64,000 bases of DNA from Pontibacillus salicampi (GTDB lineage: Bacteria > Bacillota > Bacilli > Bacillales > BH030062): NCBI RefSeq assembly GCF_042434395.1, contig NZ_JBHLTP010000003.1, forward strand, positions 930,001 through 994,000, written 5' to 3'. Shown one piece after another: positions 16,300-24,437 of the stretch (its first letter is position 1; every line of letters starts with the position of its first letter). The translations under genes and the position numbers were made by a program. The notes beneath the pieces were generated by a model, which was not told where the DNA came from, searched no databases, and saw only the letters and a program-made list of their open reading frames with translations.

Positions 16300-17886
16300 A
16301 TGAATCTATTTACTGTATTATCATTCTTATTTTTTACTGGCATGGTGGCACTCATTTCGTATGTATTAACTAGAAAAGAGGATCTGAACTCTCATGACGG
16401 GTATTTTTTAGGAGGAAGAAGCCTTGGCCCATGGGTAATTGCTGGTTCATTAATGCTCACTAATCTTTCTACTGAACAATTGATAGGGTTAAATGCTCAA
16501 GGATATTCTCATACCATTGCAGTAATGGGGTGGGAAGTAGGGTCAGCCATTGCATTAGTGGTGGTTGCATTCTTTCTTTTACCTCGTTATCTGAAGGGGG
16601 GTATTACGACAATTCCTGACTTTTTAGAGGAACGATATGACTTTGGAACAAAGCAAATAGTGACCATATTGTTTCTCTTTGGTTATGTTTTCAACCTGCT
16701 ACCACCAATTCTTTATTCAGGTGCCGTTGCATTAAATGGAATATTTGACGTTTCCGGTGTATTTGGTGTAAGCCGTTTTACAGGGATTATTATAATGGTT
16801 GTTGCTATTGGTACCCTGGGCTCTATTTATGCGATATTCGGAGGTCTGAAGGCAGTTGCTATTTCTGATACGATAAATGGGGTGGGCTTATTAATCGGCG
16901 GCTTATTAATTCCCATTATCGGTCTTTTTGTCCTTGGTGATGGCTCATTCGGGAATGGATTCCAGACTATTATTAAGGATACACCCGAAAAGCTAAATTC
17001 CATTGGGGGAGAGGAGAGCCCAGTGCCATTTAGTACCATGTTTACAGGTATGTTGTTAGTAAACCTATTTTACTGGGGGACAGCACAGCATATAATGCAA
17101 AGGGCCATATCAGCCAAAAGCTTAAAGGCAGGTCAGCAAGGTGTACTAATGGCAGCGTTTCTTAAGCTGTTAGGACCCGTCTTTTTGATTTTACCTGGTA
17201 TCATTGCCTTTAACATGTTCGGCTCTGGTATGGAGCCAACAGATGCTTACCCTAAGCTTGTAACAGAGGTATTACCGACTCCATTAGTCGGCTTCTTTGC
17301 AGCTGTTCTTGTGGGTGCTATACTATCTTCATTTAATTCAGCGCTAAATTCATCGGTTACGTTAATAGCACTTAATATTTATAAGCCGTATTTCAATCCA
17401 CAGGCCTCTGATAAACAAGTTGTAAAGAAAGGAAAAACAGCAGGGATCATATTGGCTTTATTTGCTATGGTTATAGCTCCTTTAATTGATAAAGCACCCC
17501 AGGGTTTCTTTCAATATTTACAAATTGTAAATGGATTTTATAATGTGCCCATCTTTACTATATTAATAGTCGGATATTTGACGAAGAGAGTTCCGGCTGT
17601 TGCTGCTAAAATTTCGCTAACCGTATTTATTTCCATCTATGCCACCACCCAGCTAATTTGGGATACGGGAGTCCATTTCTTGCATATATTAGCTATCCTA
17701 TTCGTAGTGTGTACAACTCTCATGCTAGTCATTGGCAAGATGTATCCAAGGAAGGAAGTATTTGTGCTGGAGGAAAAGTCACAAGTAGAAATGACACCGT
17801 GGAAACTAGTGTACCCTGTTGGGCTTGCTGCAACGGCGGCAATGATTCTATTATACGTATTGTTATCTCCTGTAGGGATTATATAA
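16300..17886 (+). CDS. Sodium:solute symporter (SSS/SLC5 family)
   Basis: This 528-residue, about 13-helix transporter couples solute uptake to Na+ entry. The N-terminal signature (GYFLGGRSLGPWVIAGSLM, NLSTEQLIGLNAQGY) and the later FNSALNSSVTLIALNIYKP region, which carries the Na2-site helix, match the sugar/inositol-type branch. GGGAG precedes ATG 16300. A cre-like site upstream and the convergent AraC-family gene suggest carbohydrate uptake, though no catabolic gene is adjacent. The exact substrate is unknown. Confidence 0.88.
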   Translation: MNLFTVLSFLFFTGMVALISYVLTRKEDLNSHDGYFLGGRSLGPWVIAGSLMLTNLSTEQLIGLNAQGYSHTIAVMGWEVGSAIALVVVAFFLLPRYLKGGITTIPDFLEERYDFGTKQIVTILFLFGYVFNLLPPILYSGAVALNGIFDVSGVFGVSRFTGIIIMVVAIGTLGSIYAIFGGLKAVAISDTINGVGLLIGGLLIPIIGLFVLGDGSFGNGFQTIIKDTPEKLNSIGGEESPVPFSTMFTGMLLVNLFYWGTAQHIMQRAISAKSLKAGQQGVLMAAFLKLLGPVFLILPGIIAFNMFGSGMEPTDAYPKLVTEVLPTPLVGFFAAVLVGAILSSFNSALNSSVTLIALNIYKPYFNPQASDKQVVKKGKTAGIILALFAMVIAPLIDKAPQGFFQYLQIVNGFYNVPIFTILIVGYLTKRVPAVAAKISLTVFISIYATTQLIWDTGVHFLHILAILFVVCTTLMLVIGKMYPRKEVFVLEEKSQVEMTPWKLVYPVGLAATAAMILLYVLLSPVGII

Positions 17887-17905
17887 ACGTAAAATGGTTG
17901 AAAAT

Positions 17906-17950
17906 AAAAGCCTAGTGTAATAAGAAATCTTATTACACTAGGCTTTTGTA
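17906..17950. terminator. Bidirectional terminator shared by symporter and araC-type gene
   Basis: Perfect 20-base arms (17906-17925 and 17928-17947) enclose a two-base loop and begin/end with AAAAG/CTTTT. The stop codon of the convergent regulator lies within the right arm. Confidence 0.88.
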
Positions 17951-18814
17951 TGCTGGAGAAACGGAATCCGGGAATTTTCTATATCTACCTGGAGTAGTGC
18001 CTGTTACCTTCTTAAATACCTTTGTAAAATAATTTGCATTATGGTACCCAATAAGGTTAGCAATCTCTTCTACCGCATAGGAAGTATGCTCTAATAATTC
18101 TTTAGCCCTCTGTATTCTTAAGGTGGTTATGTATTGGATAGGGGTTACTCTCGTTTTCTCTTTAAATTGTCTGGCAAAATGATAGCGAGATAGGTTACAG
18201 GCAGATGCCATATCACCGGGACTAATGTCTTGATGGTAGTGTTCTTTGGCATACTTAATAGCGTCCATGATAGTGGATGGCCAATCGGAATGAGAAGAAT
18301 GGGATTCTAATCGCAGACAATAGTGATAAAGCTTCATCGCAAATTGGTAGGCATACCCTGATGCTTCATAGGCATCATTCAACTGATCCATACGAGCCTT
18401 TTCTAGCATATTAGTGAAGTAAGCAATCGGATCAGTATGGGGGTTCAGATATAGCATTGTACCGAACTGATTGTGAATTAGCTCCCATACATGGCGAATC
18501 GCTTCTCCCTTTAATGAAACAAACATATAGGTTACACCATCTTTATTCCCGAAGTTAGAAAGGGATAGTGTGTCCCAATCTTGAATGATTACAGCAGTAC
18601 CTGCGGTTAAGGTGAGTTCTTGTTGAGAGATAGTTACAGTAACTGTACCGGTACGGATATACAGAAAGCCTAATCCATGAAAGATAGGCTTATTATCGTC
18701 GATATCTGAAGAAAGGTCTCCTGCTCCAAGAGCTAGTAATTGAGCTGTTTCTGCTATGTCTGACTGACTAAAAGGATAATAAAAATAATCCGTATATGGT
18801 TTAGTATATGGCAA
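17933..18814 (-). CDS. AraC family transcriptional regulator
   Basis: This 293-residue regulator has an N-terminal cupin-like sensor half (IRTGTVTVTISQQELTL) and a C-terminal double helix-turn-helix. The two HTH units are seen in GDMASACNLSRYHFARQFKE and VEEIANLIGYHNANYFTKVF, followed by the family signature GTTPGRYRK. It is convergent with the Na+/solute symporter and shares its terminator, so it probably controls that transporter. The ligand is presumably a carbohydrate, by inference. Length is normal. Confidence 0.88.
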   Translation of the reverse strand: MPYTKPYTDYFYYPFSQSDIAETAQLLALGAGDLSSDIDDNKPIFHGLGFLYIRTGTVTVTISQQELTLTAGTAVIIQDWDTLSLSNFGNKDGVTYMFVSLKGEAIRHVWELIHNQFGTMLYLNPHTDPIAYFTNMLEKARMDQLNDAYEASGYAYQFAMKLYHYCLRLESHSSHSDWPSTIMDAIKYAKEHYHQDISPGDMASACNLSRYHFARQFKEKTRVTPIQYITTLRIQRAKELLEHTSYAVEEIANLIGYHNANYFTKVFKKVTGTTPGRYRKFPDSVSPAYKSLV

Positions 18815-18997
18815 ATACGTTCACTCCTTTATATGTGTGACTGCAATTCAAGGAATTTGCTGACTCTTTAATATGGTGTACAGACATTATAAATTAATTT
18901 AATTAAGTTTCCAAGTAACGAAAGAAGGGTTTACTCTTCATCTGTTTCCGTCAGAAAGACCTAGAATGTATGGCTGTAGCTTTGAGTATAATACAGT

Positions 18998-19016
18998 GAG
19001 AATATTTTTCATTCTC
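18998..19016 (+). promoter_or_regulatory. Possible Fur box 1
   Basis: An inverted repeat TGAGAAT-7-ATTCTCA (18997-19017) matches about 13 of 19 positions of GATAATGATAATCATTATC and lies directly upstream of a -35 element. Weak alone, but supported by the second box. Confidence 0.45.
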
Positions 19017-19017
19017 A

Positions 19018-19046
19018 TTGCAGCGAAGGATCGCATTTGCTATACT
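19018..19046 (+). promoter_or_regulatory. Sigma-A type promoter of the small membrane protein gene
   Basis: TTGCAG (19018-19023) and TATACT (19041-19046) are separated by exactly 17 bases. Predicted transcription starts near 19053, inside the second Fur box. Confidence 0.7.
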
Positions 19047-19053
19047 TGTCATA

Positions 19054-19072
19054 GAAAATGAAAATCGTTATC
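19054..19072 (+). promoter_or_regulatory. Fur box 2
   Basis: The 19 bases starting GAAAATGAAAATC match 16 of 19 positions of the classical Fur consensus GATAATGATAATCATTATC. The box covers the predicted transcription start, so iron-loaded Fur would block the promoter. Confidence 0.7.
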
Positions 19073-19108
19073 AATATAAATGAATCGTATAAGAAATGAG
19101 GGTTCCTG

Positions 19109-19282
19109 ATGATACTACTTATATTGCTTACAGTTCTGATTTATTCTGTTCTGCTGGTTGGCTTATTAGCTAAACTGAACGATAAGCGTGCTGTACAATT
19201 AGTTCATTTTATGAAAAGACAAAGTGAGAGCTCTCATCGAGATAAACAGCATGCCTATGAACAATCCATAGGAGCCAGGTAG
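19109..19282 (+). CDS. Iron-regulated small membrane protein (57 aa, unknown function)
   Basis: A 57-codon frame starts at ATG 19109 after GAGGG. The product has one N-terminal membrane helix (ILLILLTVLIYSVLLVGLLA) followed by a basic, polar C-terminal tail with several Arg, Lys, His and Ser residues. It has its own promoter bracketed by two Fur-like boxes and its own terminator, giving a transcript of about 250 bases. I recognise no family. The regulation implies expression under iron limitation. The RNA itself could also act as a small regulatory RNA. Confidence 0.6.
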   Translation: MILLILLTVLIYSVLLVGLLAKLNDKRAVQLVHFMKRQSESSHRDKQHAYEQSIGAR

Positions 19283-19304
19283 AGGATACCTGGCTTTTTT
19301 TGTT
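19272..19304 (+). terminator. Rho-independent terminator
   Basis: AGCCAGGTA pairs with TACCTGGCT and is followed by seven T residues. The left arm overlaps the last codons of the 57-residue gene. Confidence 0.9.
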
Positions 19305-19412
19305 TGTCCTGCTAGTATAAGAAGCACATTTACATAGCTTTCACGGAAAAGCAATTGATTCAGCGATTTCTTTGCACGTATAATGGATGGGAGAGAGAAA
19401 TGGAGGAGTTTT

Positions 19413-20255
19413 ATGGATATTATTCAATCCGCTAAAAGGGTACGTGCCTTGGAGAAGACACGAGACGTTGTTTTTGTAGATTGTCGTTTTCAATTAAACG
19501 ATCCATTACGTGGGTACAGGTTGTATCAGGCAGAGCATATACCGGGTGCAGTGTATATGGATTTAGATAAGGAAATGAGTGGGAAAGCAGGAAGTAACAC
19601 TGGAAGACATCCTATGCCTGATTTGACTCAGTTAAAACAGACGTTAGAGGAAAAAGGGATTAAGAAAGACAGTACCATCATTGCTTATGATGAACCGAAA
19701 AGTCCATTTGCAGCTAGATTTTATTGGCTAATGAAGGCAGCTGGACACCAAGATGTTTGTATATTGAATGGAGGCCTATCTGCGTGGAAGCAAGAAGACT
19801 TTCCCGTAACTTCAGAAGTAGTGAACCGTCCAGTAAGTACGTATCATGTAACGTTGCAGGAGGAGCTCATAGCTGATCAATCGTATGTTCAAGAGGCGAT
19901 GGAAAACAAGGACATAACGCTATTGGATGCTAGAAGCTTTGAGCGCTTTGCAGGATTTGAGGAACCGATTGATAAAAAGGCGGGACATATTCCCACTGCA
20001 GAATCCTTTGAATGGTTAAAAGTTTTTAATGAGGATGGGTATTGGAAAAAGGATGTAGAGTTAAAGGAATTATTTGAACCCTACCTTAATGCTAAAGAAA
20101 TTATCGTGTACTGTGGTTCAGGTGTTACAGCTGCTCCGCCTGCAGTCGCATTAAGGGAGGCAGGATTTCGAAATGTTTCTTTATATGTAGGAAGCTTTAG
20201 TGATTGGATTTCCAACGAAGCTAACAAAATAAATACACTTAAAAAGCAACCATAA
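19413..20255 (+). CDS. Sulfurtransferase with two rhodanese domains
   Basis: This 280-residue protein has tandem rhodanese domains: an inactive N-terminal one (FVDCRFQLND, GHIPGA-like HIPGAVYMD) and a catalytic C-terminal one with Cys234 in the loop YCGSGVTA. The CGSGVTA loop is that of 3-mercaptopyruvate/thiosulfate sulfurtransferases. It moves sulfane sulfur to cyanide or thiol acceptors in the cytoplasm. ATG 19413 is chosen because GGAGG lies just upstream; the in-frame ATG at 19383 lacks this. Confidence 0.9.
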   Translation: MDIIQSAKRVRALEKTRDVVFVDCRFQLNDPLRGYRLYQAEHIPGAVYMDLDKEMSGKAGSNTGRHPMPDLTQLKQTLEEKGIKKDSTIIAYDEPKSPFAARFYWLMKAAGHQDVCILNGGLSAWKQEDFPVTSEVVNRPVSTYHVTLQEELIADQSYVQEAMENKDITLLDARSFERFAGFEEPIDKKAGHIPTAESFEWLKVFNEDGYWKKDVELKELFEPYLNAKEIIVYCGSGVTAAPPAVALREAGFRNVSLYVGSFSDWISNEANKINTLKKQP

Positions 20256-20280
20256 TTTACAGCGTAAAAGGGTGTTATGC

Positions 20281-20580
20281 GTGTCCCAAGCAGATCAACT
20301 AGGCTTTTTTATCGAAGATTTATGGACGAAAGGGTTTAAGTTAACCGATCGTGATGTACATTTTATTTATTTTGGTAAAAATTATACAAATGCTCCGGAT
20401 TGGCTAGTCATCTTTGCTGTTAAGGTCACGTTACAAATTCAACGTAAATTTGATGAAAGTTTTTTTATTGGAGTTTTAGAGTACATTCAGCAGCAAAGGC
20501 CAAAAACGAAGCAGCAAGCGTGGAAAGCGTTAGAAAGGAAAGGTATTTCTAAACAGAAAACCCCCCTCCTGCACGAGTAA
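20281..20580 (+). CDS. Small conserved protein, possible DUF6123 family (99 aa)
   Basis: GTG 20281 is preceded by AAAGGG at a suitable distance; an in-frame GTG at 20272 overlaps that site. The product is a soluble 99-residue protein with the blocks GFKLTDRDVHFIYFGKNYTNA and a basic C-terminus. The N-terminal pattern resembles Bacillus proteins I remember as DUF6123, but this label is uncertain. No catalytic motif is visible. It is convergent with the RNase H-like gene and shares a terminator with it. Confidence 0.7.
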   Translation: MSQADQLGFFIEDLWTKGFKLTDRDVHFIYFGKNYTNAPDWLVIFAVKVTLQIQRKFDESFFIGVLEYIQQQRPKTKQQAWKALERKGISKQKTPLLHE

Positions 20581-20601
20581 GGCAGAGGGGGTTACTTTTG
20601 T
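20560..20601. terminator. Shared hairpin between convergent genes
   Basis: CCCCCTC-CTGC pairs with GCAG-AGGGGG. It overlaps the end of the 99-residue gene and follows closely after the end of the minus-strand RNase H-like gene. Confidence 0.65.
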
Positions 20602-20984
20602 TTATGAATGGCTTGTCTGGCGAGTTCGTCTGCACGCTTGTTTTGTTTATTTGGAATCCATTTAATGAAATAGATAGGGAACAAGGTACCAAGTTGCTGC
20701 AGTTCTTCTAGTAAAGGGCGAAACAATTCTTTTTTCGTATAGGATTTCTCAACAGCATCAACGACTAATCTAGAATCAGAGCGAATGCTGATAATATCAT
20801 TAGGAAACTGCTGCTGGCAAATTCGAAGAGCGTGGATAACAGCATGAAATTCTGCTTCGTGGTTGGACATAGTGCCTAAAAAGATAGAATGATCAAAATG
20901 ATTTCCTGACTGCTTTATATAAACACCTGCTCCGCTAGGACCAGGATCTCCTTGACTGGCACCGTCCACATACACTTCAATCAT
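20592..20984 (-). CDS. ypdQ: RNase H-like protein (YpdQ type)
   Basis: This 130-residue RNase HI fold protein has the four acidic catalytic positions: Asp7 (YVDGASQG), Glu45 (NHEAEF), Asp70 (IRSDS) and Asp119 (KRADELA). It lacks the basic handle of E. coli RNase HI. In B. subtilis the similar YpdQ is encoded next to ypdP, the same neighbour as here. Activity on RNA-DNA hybrids is plausible; some members of this subgroup are inactive in vitro. Confidence 0.85.
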   Translation of the reverse strand: MIEVYVDGASQGDPGPSGAGVYIKQSGNHFDHSIFLGTMSNHEAEFHAVIHALRICQQQFPNDIISIRSDSRLVVDAVEKSYTKKELFRPLLEELQQLGTLFPIYFIKWIPNKQNKRADELARQAIHKQK

Positions 20985-21005
20985 ATCTCTCCGTCCTTTC
21001 CCTTG

Positions 21006-21683
21006 TTACTGCCTTCTCGGAAATTGCTTAGCAAGATACAAGAATGGTGTATCTAATGCGGCAACAATAAATTTGATAAAGTAAGTCGTTATAAAGATTT
21101 CAAACCATACATTGGCTGGGAATTCCCCAAAGAAAGCAACAAAGCAAAATACGAATGAATCCAATAATTGACTGATCATTGTGCTCCCATTATTGCGAAG
21201 CCAAAGCCACTTATTATCTGGAAGCAATGCTTTTAATTTAGCATAGATAAGTACATCCACGTACTGACTGACAATATATGCTAATAGACTTCCTCCCGCT
21301 ACTCGAGGTAGAAATTCAAATAGCGTCTTCATTGCACCCTGCGCAACGTCGTTTGGTGCTGGGGTGAAATATAAGGAAATCTGCATCATCACGGTCATGC
21401 TAATAAGGGTTGCAAAGCCAAGCCAAACCGCTCGTTTTGCTTCTTGCTTTCCGTACTTTTCATTCAGAATGTCGGTTGCAAGAAATGCTGTACCATATAT
21501 GATATTGCCTAATGTAGCCGTCAAGCCAAACATTTCAATGGTTTTTACTACCTGGATATTAGCTACTACTGTAGACATACCAATCCACACAAAAAGTCCC
21601 TGCTTCCCGAAAATACGATAGATAATCGTTACCATCGTAAAATTAATCAGGGCAAAAACAATCCATAAAACTTCATTAATCAT
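21006..21683 (-). CDS. ypdP: VUT family queuosine precursor transporter
   Basis: This 225-residue protein has about six membrane helices and belongs to the VUT/YhhQ family, which imports queuosine precursors such as preQ0/preQ1 or queuine. Family blocks seen are GNIIYGTAFLATDILNEKYG and the C-terminal segment around AALDTPFLY. The neighbour ypdQ follows after 21 bases, probably in one transcript. A hairpin-forming leader lies upstream. Confidence 0.87.
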   Translation of the reverse strand: MINEVLWIVFALINFTMVTIIYRIFGKQGLFVWIGMSTVVANIQVVKTIEMFGLTATLGNIIYGTAFLATDILNEKYGKQEAKRAVWLGFATLISMTVMMQISLYFTPAPNDVAQGAMKTLFEFLPRVAGGSLLAYIVSQYVDVLIYAKLKALLPDNKWLWLRNNGSTMISQLLDSFVFCFVAFFGEFPANVWFEIFITTYFIKFIVAALDTPFLYLAKQFPRRQ

Positions 21684-22073
21684 TTTTCAACATTCCTCCA
21701 TAGTTTTGATGACGCAGGAGTTCTCGAACTGCGATTGCATCACGTATAACGATTAGGAATTATATCTCCTTTTATCTCTTTTTGCAAATGAGTTAAACCT
21801 ATCAGACGATTGTTTATGCTTGTTGTTAATTTTTTCTGTATAACGCCCCTAGCTACCTATACAATTTCAAAACCAAGTCCTCTCTTGATCTCCCCCAAAA
21901 ATGAATGCCATTTACTATCAAGTCTTGAACAAAGTAATACATAAAAAAGTCTGGCACCATGAAAAGGTACCAGACTTCATTTTACTTTTATTTCTAAACA
22001 ATTTATCTATTTAATCATACGATAGTTGAGTGTTTTCAGTTTAAACCAAACTGGTAACAGCTATAGAAAATGC
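21684..22073. other. Intergenic region between ypdP leader and cspD end
   Basis: The 390 bases hold the ypdP 5' leader (with stem CGCAG/CTGCG at 21713-21733) and the cspD terminator (21942-21978). No gene is supported. Confidence 0.5.
21942..21978 (-). terminator. Rho-independent terminator of cspD
   Basis: On the minus strand AAGTCTGG-TACC pairs with a GGTGCCAGACTT arm and is followed by a T run. It lies about 95 bases after the cspD stop. Confidence 0.8.
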
Positions 22074-22274
22074 TTAGTTCTTCACTACGTTCGCAGCTTG
22101 TGGGCCACGGTCGCCTTCTACGATTTCGAAAGAAACACTTTGACCTTCTTCAAGAGTTTTGAATCCTTCTTCTTGGATTGCAGAGAAGTGTACGAATACA
22201 TCGTTGCCACCTTCTACTTGAATGAAGCCATACCCTTTTTCAGCGTTGAACCATTTTACTGTACCGTTTTCCAT
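22074..22274 (-). CDS. cspD: Cold shock protein (CspD-like)
   Basis: This 66-residue single cold-shock domain binds single-stranded nucleic acid and melts RNA structure. RNP1 (KGYGFIQV, residues 13-20) and RNP2 (VFVHF, residues 26-30) are intact. The sequence is closest in memory to B. subtilis CspD (same C-terminal GPQAANVVKN pattern). It is monocistronic, with a promoter about 170 bases upstream and therefore a long structured 5' leader, as expected for cold-shock mRNAs. Confidence 0.93.
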   Translation of the reverse strand: MENGTVKWFNAEKGYGFIQVEGGNDVFVHFSAIQEEGFKTLEEGQSVSFEIVEGDRGPQAANVVKN

Positions 22275-22574
22275 TTCAAAAATCCTCCTAGAACTTCACG
22301 TTTACACGTGTGTTGATTACAAAGAAAGGAGCTCATAAAAAAACTCCTATAGAAATGCAGGATCATAAAATCCCAAACTTCTATAGAAGTTACTTTAGTC
22401 ATTCATGAATCCAATACATCCTCTTTGCTTATTTACAATATATCGTATATGTAGATTATAGTCAAGGAGATAGGTCAAAATGATTTGTAATCAGTTAGTG
22501 TTCCATCATGGAAGATATATATAATACGGGATATAATATAGGTATTGGTCTTTAGAATGGAAGGAGTATTTTAC
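22275..22574. other. cspD 5' leader and fhs upstream region
   Basis: This gap contains the cspD leader with the perfect 16-base palindrome AACTTCTATAGAAGTT (22376-22391), the cspD promoter, and the upstream region of fhs with TATAAT-like sequences near 22519-22538. Confidence 0.5.
22437..22465 (-). promoter_or_regulatory. cspD promoter
   Basis: On the minus strand TTGACT (22465-22460) and TATATT (22442-22437) are 17 bases apart. The start would be near 22430, giving a leader of roughly 155 bases. Confidence 0.65.
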
Positions 22575-24245
22575 ATGAAATCAGATATACAAATTGCACA
22601 GGAAGCATACATAGAGCCCATTCAATCTATAGCAGGTTCATTAGGATTAGACGTAGAAGATTGGGAGCCTTACGGTCATTATAAAGCAAAGCTATCGGAT
22701 CATCTGTTGGATAAGCTGGCAGACCGTCCAACAGGTAAAGTTGTATTAGTCACTGCCATTACCCCAACTCCTGCTGGAGAGGGAAAATCAACAGTTACTG
22801 TTGGCTTAGGGCAAGCGATGAATCAGTTAGATAAAAAGACAGTTATAGCGTTAAGGGAGCCTTCGCTTGGGCCTACAATGGGTATTAAAGGTGGAGCGGC
22901 CGGTGGAGGATACTCCCAAGTGCTGCCAATGGAAGACATCAATCTTCATTTCACTGGTGACATCCATGCTATAACTACTGCTAATAATGCACTATCTGCC
23001 TTTATCGATAATCATATTCACCAGGGGAACCCATTACATATTGATCCAAGGCGAGTGGGCTGGAAACGAGTAGTTGATTTAAATGATCGCGCATTAAGGG
23101 AAGTCGTTGTCGGTCTAGGAGGCCCGGTTAAGGGTGTGCCTAGAGAAGACGGCTTTAACATATCGGTTGCTTCAGAAATTATGGCAATTCTCTGTTTAGC
23201 AAAAGACATGAAGGACTTAAAGAAGCGATTAAGCAGTATTGTATTTGGCTATACATATGATCAACAGCCCGTGACCGTTCATGACCTTGGAATGGAGGGA
23301 GCTCTCACGTTATTATTAAAAGATGCGCTAAAGCCAAATCTTGTGCAGACAATTGAGAATACCCCTGCAATTATCCACGGAGGACCGTTTGCTAATATTG
23401 CTCACGGCTGTAACAGTGTGATGGCGACCAATATAGCTGCTAAATTAGGTGATTACGTTATTACAGAAGCGGGCTTTGGAGCAGATCTTGGAGCAGAGAA
23501 ATTCCTAGATATAAAAACCCGGGCTGGAGAATTCGAACCGGATGCTGTAGTCATTGTTGCTACCATTAGAGCTCTAAAGATGCACGGGGGAGTAGAGAAA
23601 GATAATCTGGAGGAAGAGAATGTAGAGGCGCTCCAACTAGGGGTTGATAACTTACAAAAACACATGGAGACTATAGCATCCTTCGGTCTACCATATGTTA
23701 TTGCCTTAAACCGATTTCCATCTGATTCAGAACAAGAAATAAAAGCAGTTACGAGCTGGTGTGAGAATCAAGGTGCTTCTATAGCATTAACGGAAGTGTT
23801 TGCTAAAGGCGGGCAGGGTGGATTGGATTTGGCACGGAAGGTTGTCAATACTGTAAACACGAAACCAAAGCACTTTCACCACATGTATAAGCTGGAGGAT
23901 TCCATTGAGGAGAAAATATCTGCTATTGCTACGAAAGTATATGGGGCGAGTGGTGTAAGCTTTTCCGCACAGGCCAAAAAACAAATCAAACAATATGAAG
24001 CACTCGGATGGGGTAACTTGCCTATTTGCATGGCGAAAACACAATATTCGTTATCAGATGATCCAACTTTATTAGGGAGACCTAAAGATTTCACGATAAC
24101 TATAAGAGAAATCACCCCCTCTATTGGTGCAGGATTTCTAGTTGCCTTAACGGGTGATGTCATGACTATGCCAGGCTTACCAAAGCAGCCGGCAGCCCTA
24201 AAGATGGATGTGGATGAACAGGGGAATGCAGTTGGATTATTTTAG
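22575..24245 (+). CDS. fhs: Formate-tetrahydrofolate ligase
   Basis: This 556-residue cytoplasmic enzyme makes 10-formyl-THF from formate, THF and ATP, feeding purine and formyl-Met-tRNA synthesis. The P-loop-like ATP site TPTPAGEGKST (GEGKST at 68-73) and the block REPSLGPTMGIKGGAAGGGYSQ have the family pattern, and the length is exactly normal. ATG 22575 is chosen because AAGGAG lies upstream; an in-frame TTG at 22545 has no such site. The gene stands alone, with only a weak hairpin and no T run downstream. Confidence 0.95.
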   Translation: MKSDIQIAQEAYIEPIQSIAGSLGLDVEDWEPYGHYKAKLSDHLLDKLADRPTGKVVLVTAITPTPAGEGKSTVTVGLGQAMNQLDKKTVIALREPSLGPTMGIKGGAAGGGYSQVLPMEDINLHFTGDIHAITTANNALSAFIDNHIHQGNPLHIDPRRVGWKRVVDLNDRALREVVVGLGGPVKGVPREDGFNISVASEIMAILCLAKDMKDLKKRLSSIVFGYTYDQQPVTVHDLGMEGALTLLLKDALKPNLVQTIENTPAIIHGGPFANIAHGCNSVMATNIAAKLGDYVITEAGFGADLGAEKFLDIKTRAGEFEPDAVVIVATIRALKMHGGVEKDNLEEENVEALQLGVDNLQKHMETIASFGLPYVIALNRFPSDSEQEIKAVTSWCENQGASIALTEVFAKGGQGGLDLARKVVNTVNTKPKHFHHMYKLEDSIEEKISAIATKVYGASGVSFSAQAKKQIKQYEALGWGNLPICMAKTQYSLSDDPTLLGRPKDFTITIREITPSIGAGFLVALTGDVMTMPGLPKQPAALKMDVDEQGNAVGLF

Positions 24246-24437
24246 ATGTCCATAATAAAGAATAATACGGGCCTCCTCTTGCGATGGGGTCCCATTATTC
24301 ATGCGATAGTGTTATGCATGAGGATATGTTAGTCTGGTCATCGTAATATGACGAAATCCACAACATTTTCTAAATGCTTTACAATAAAGAAGCCATTTCA
24401 TACGATGAAACAAAGCGAAGTAAGGGAGACGTTTTTT

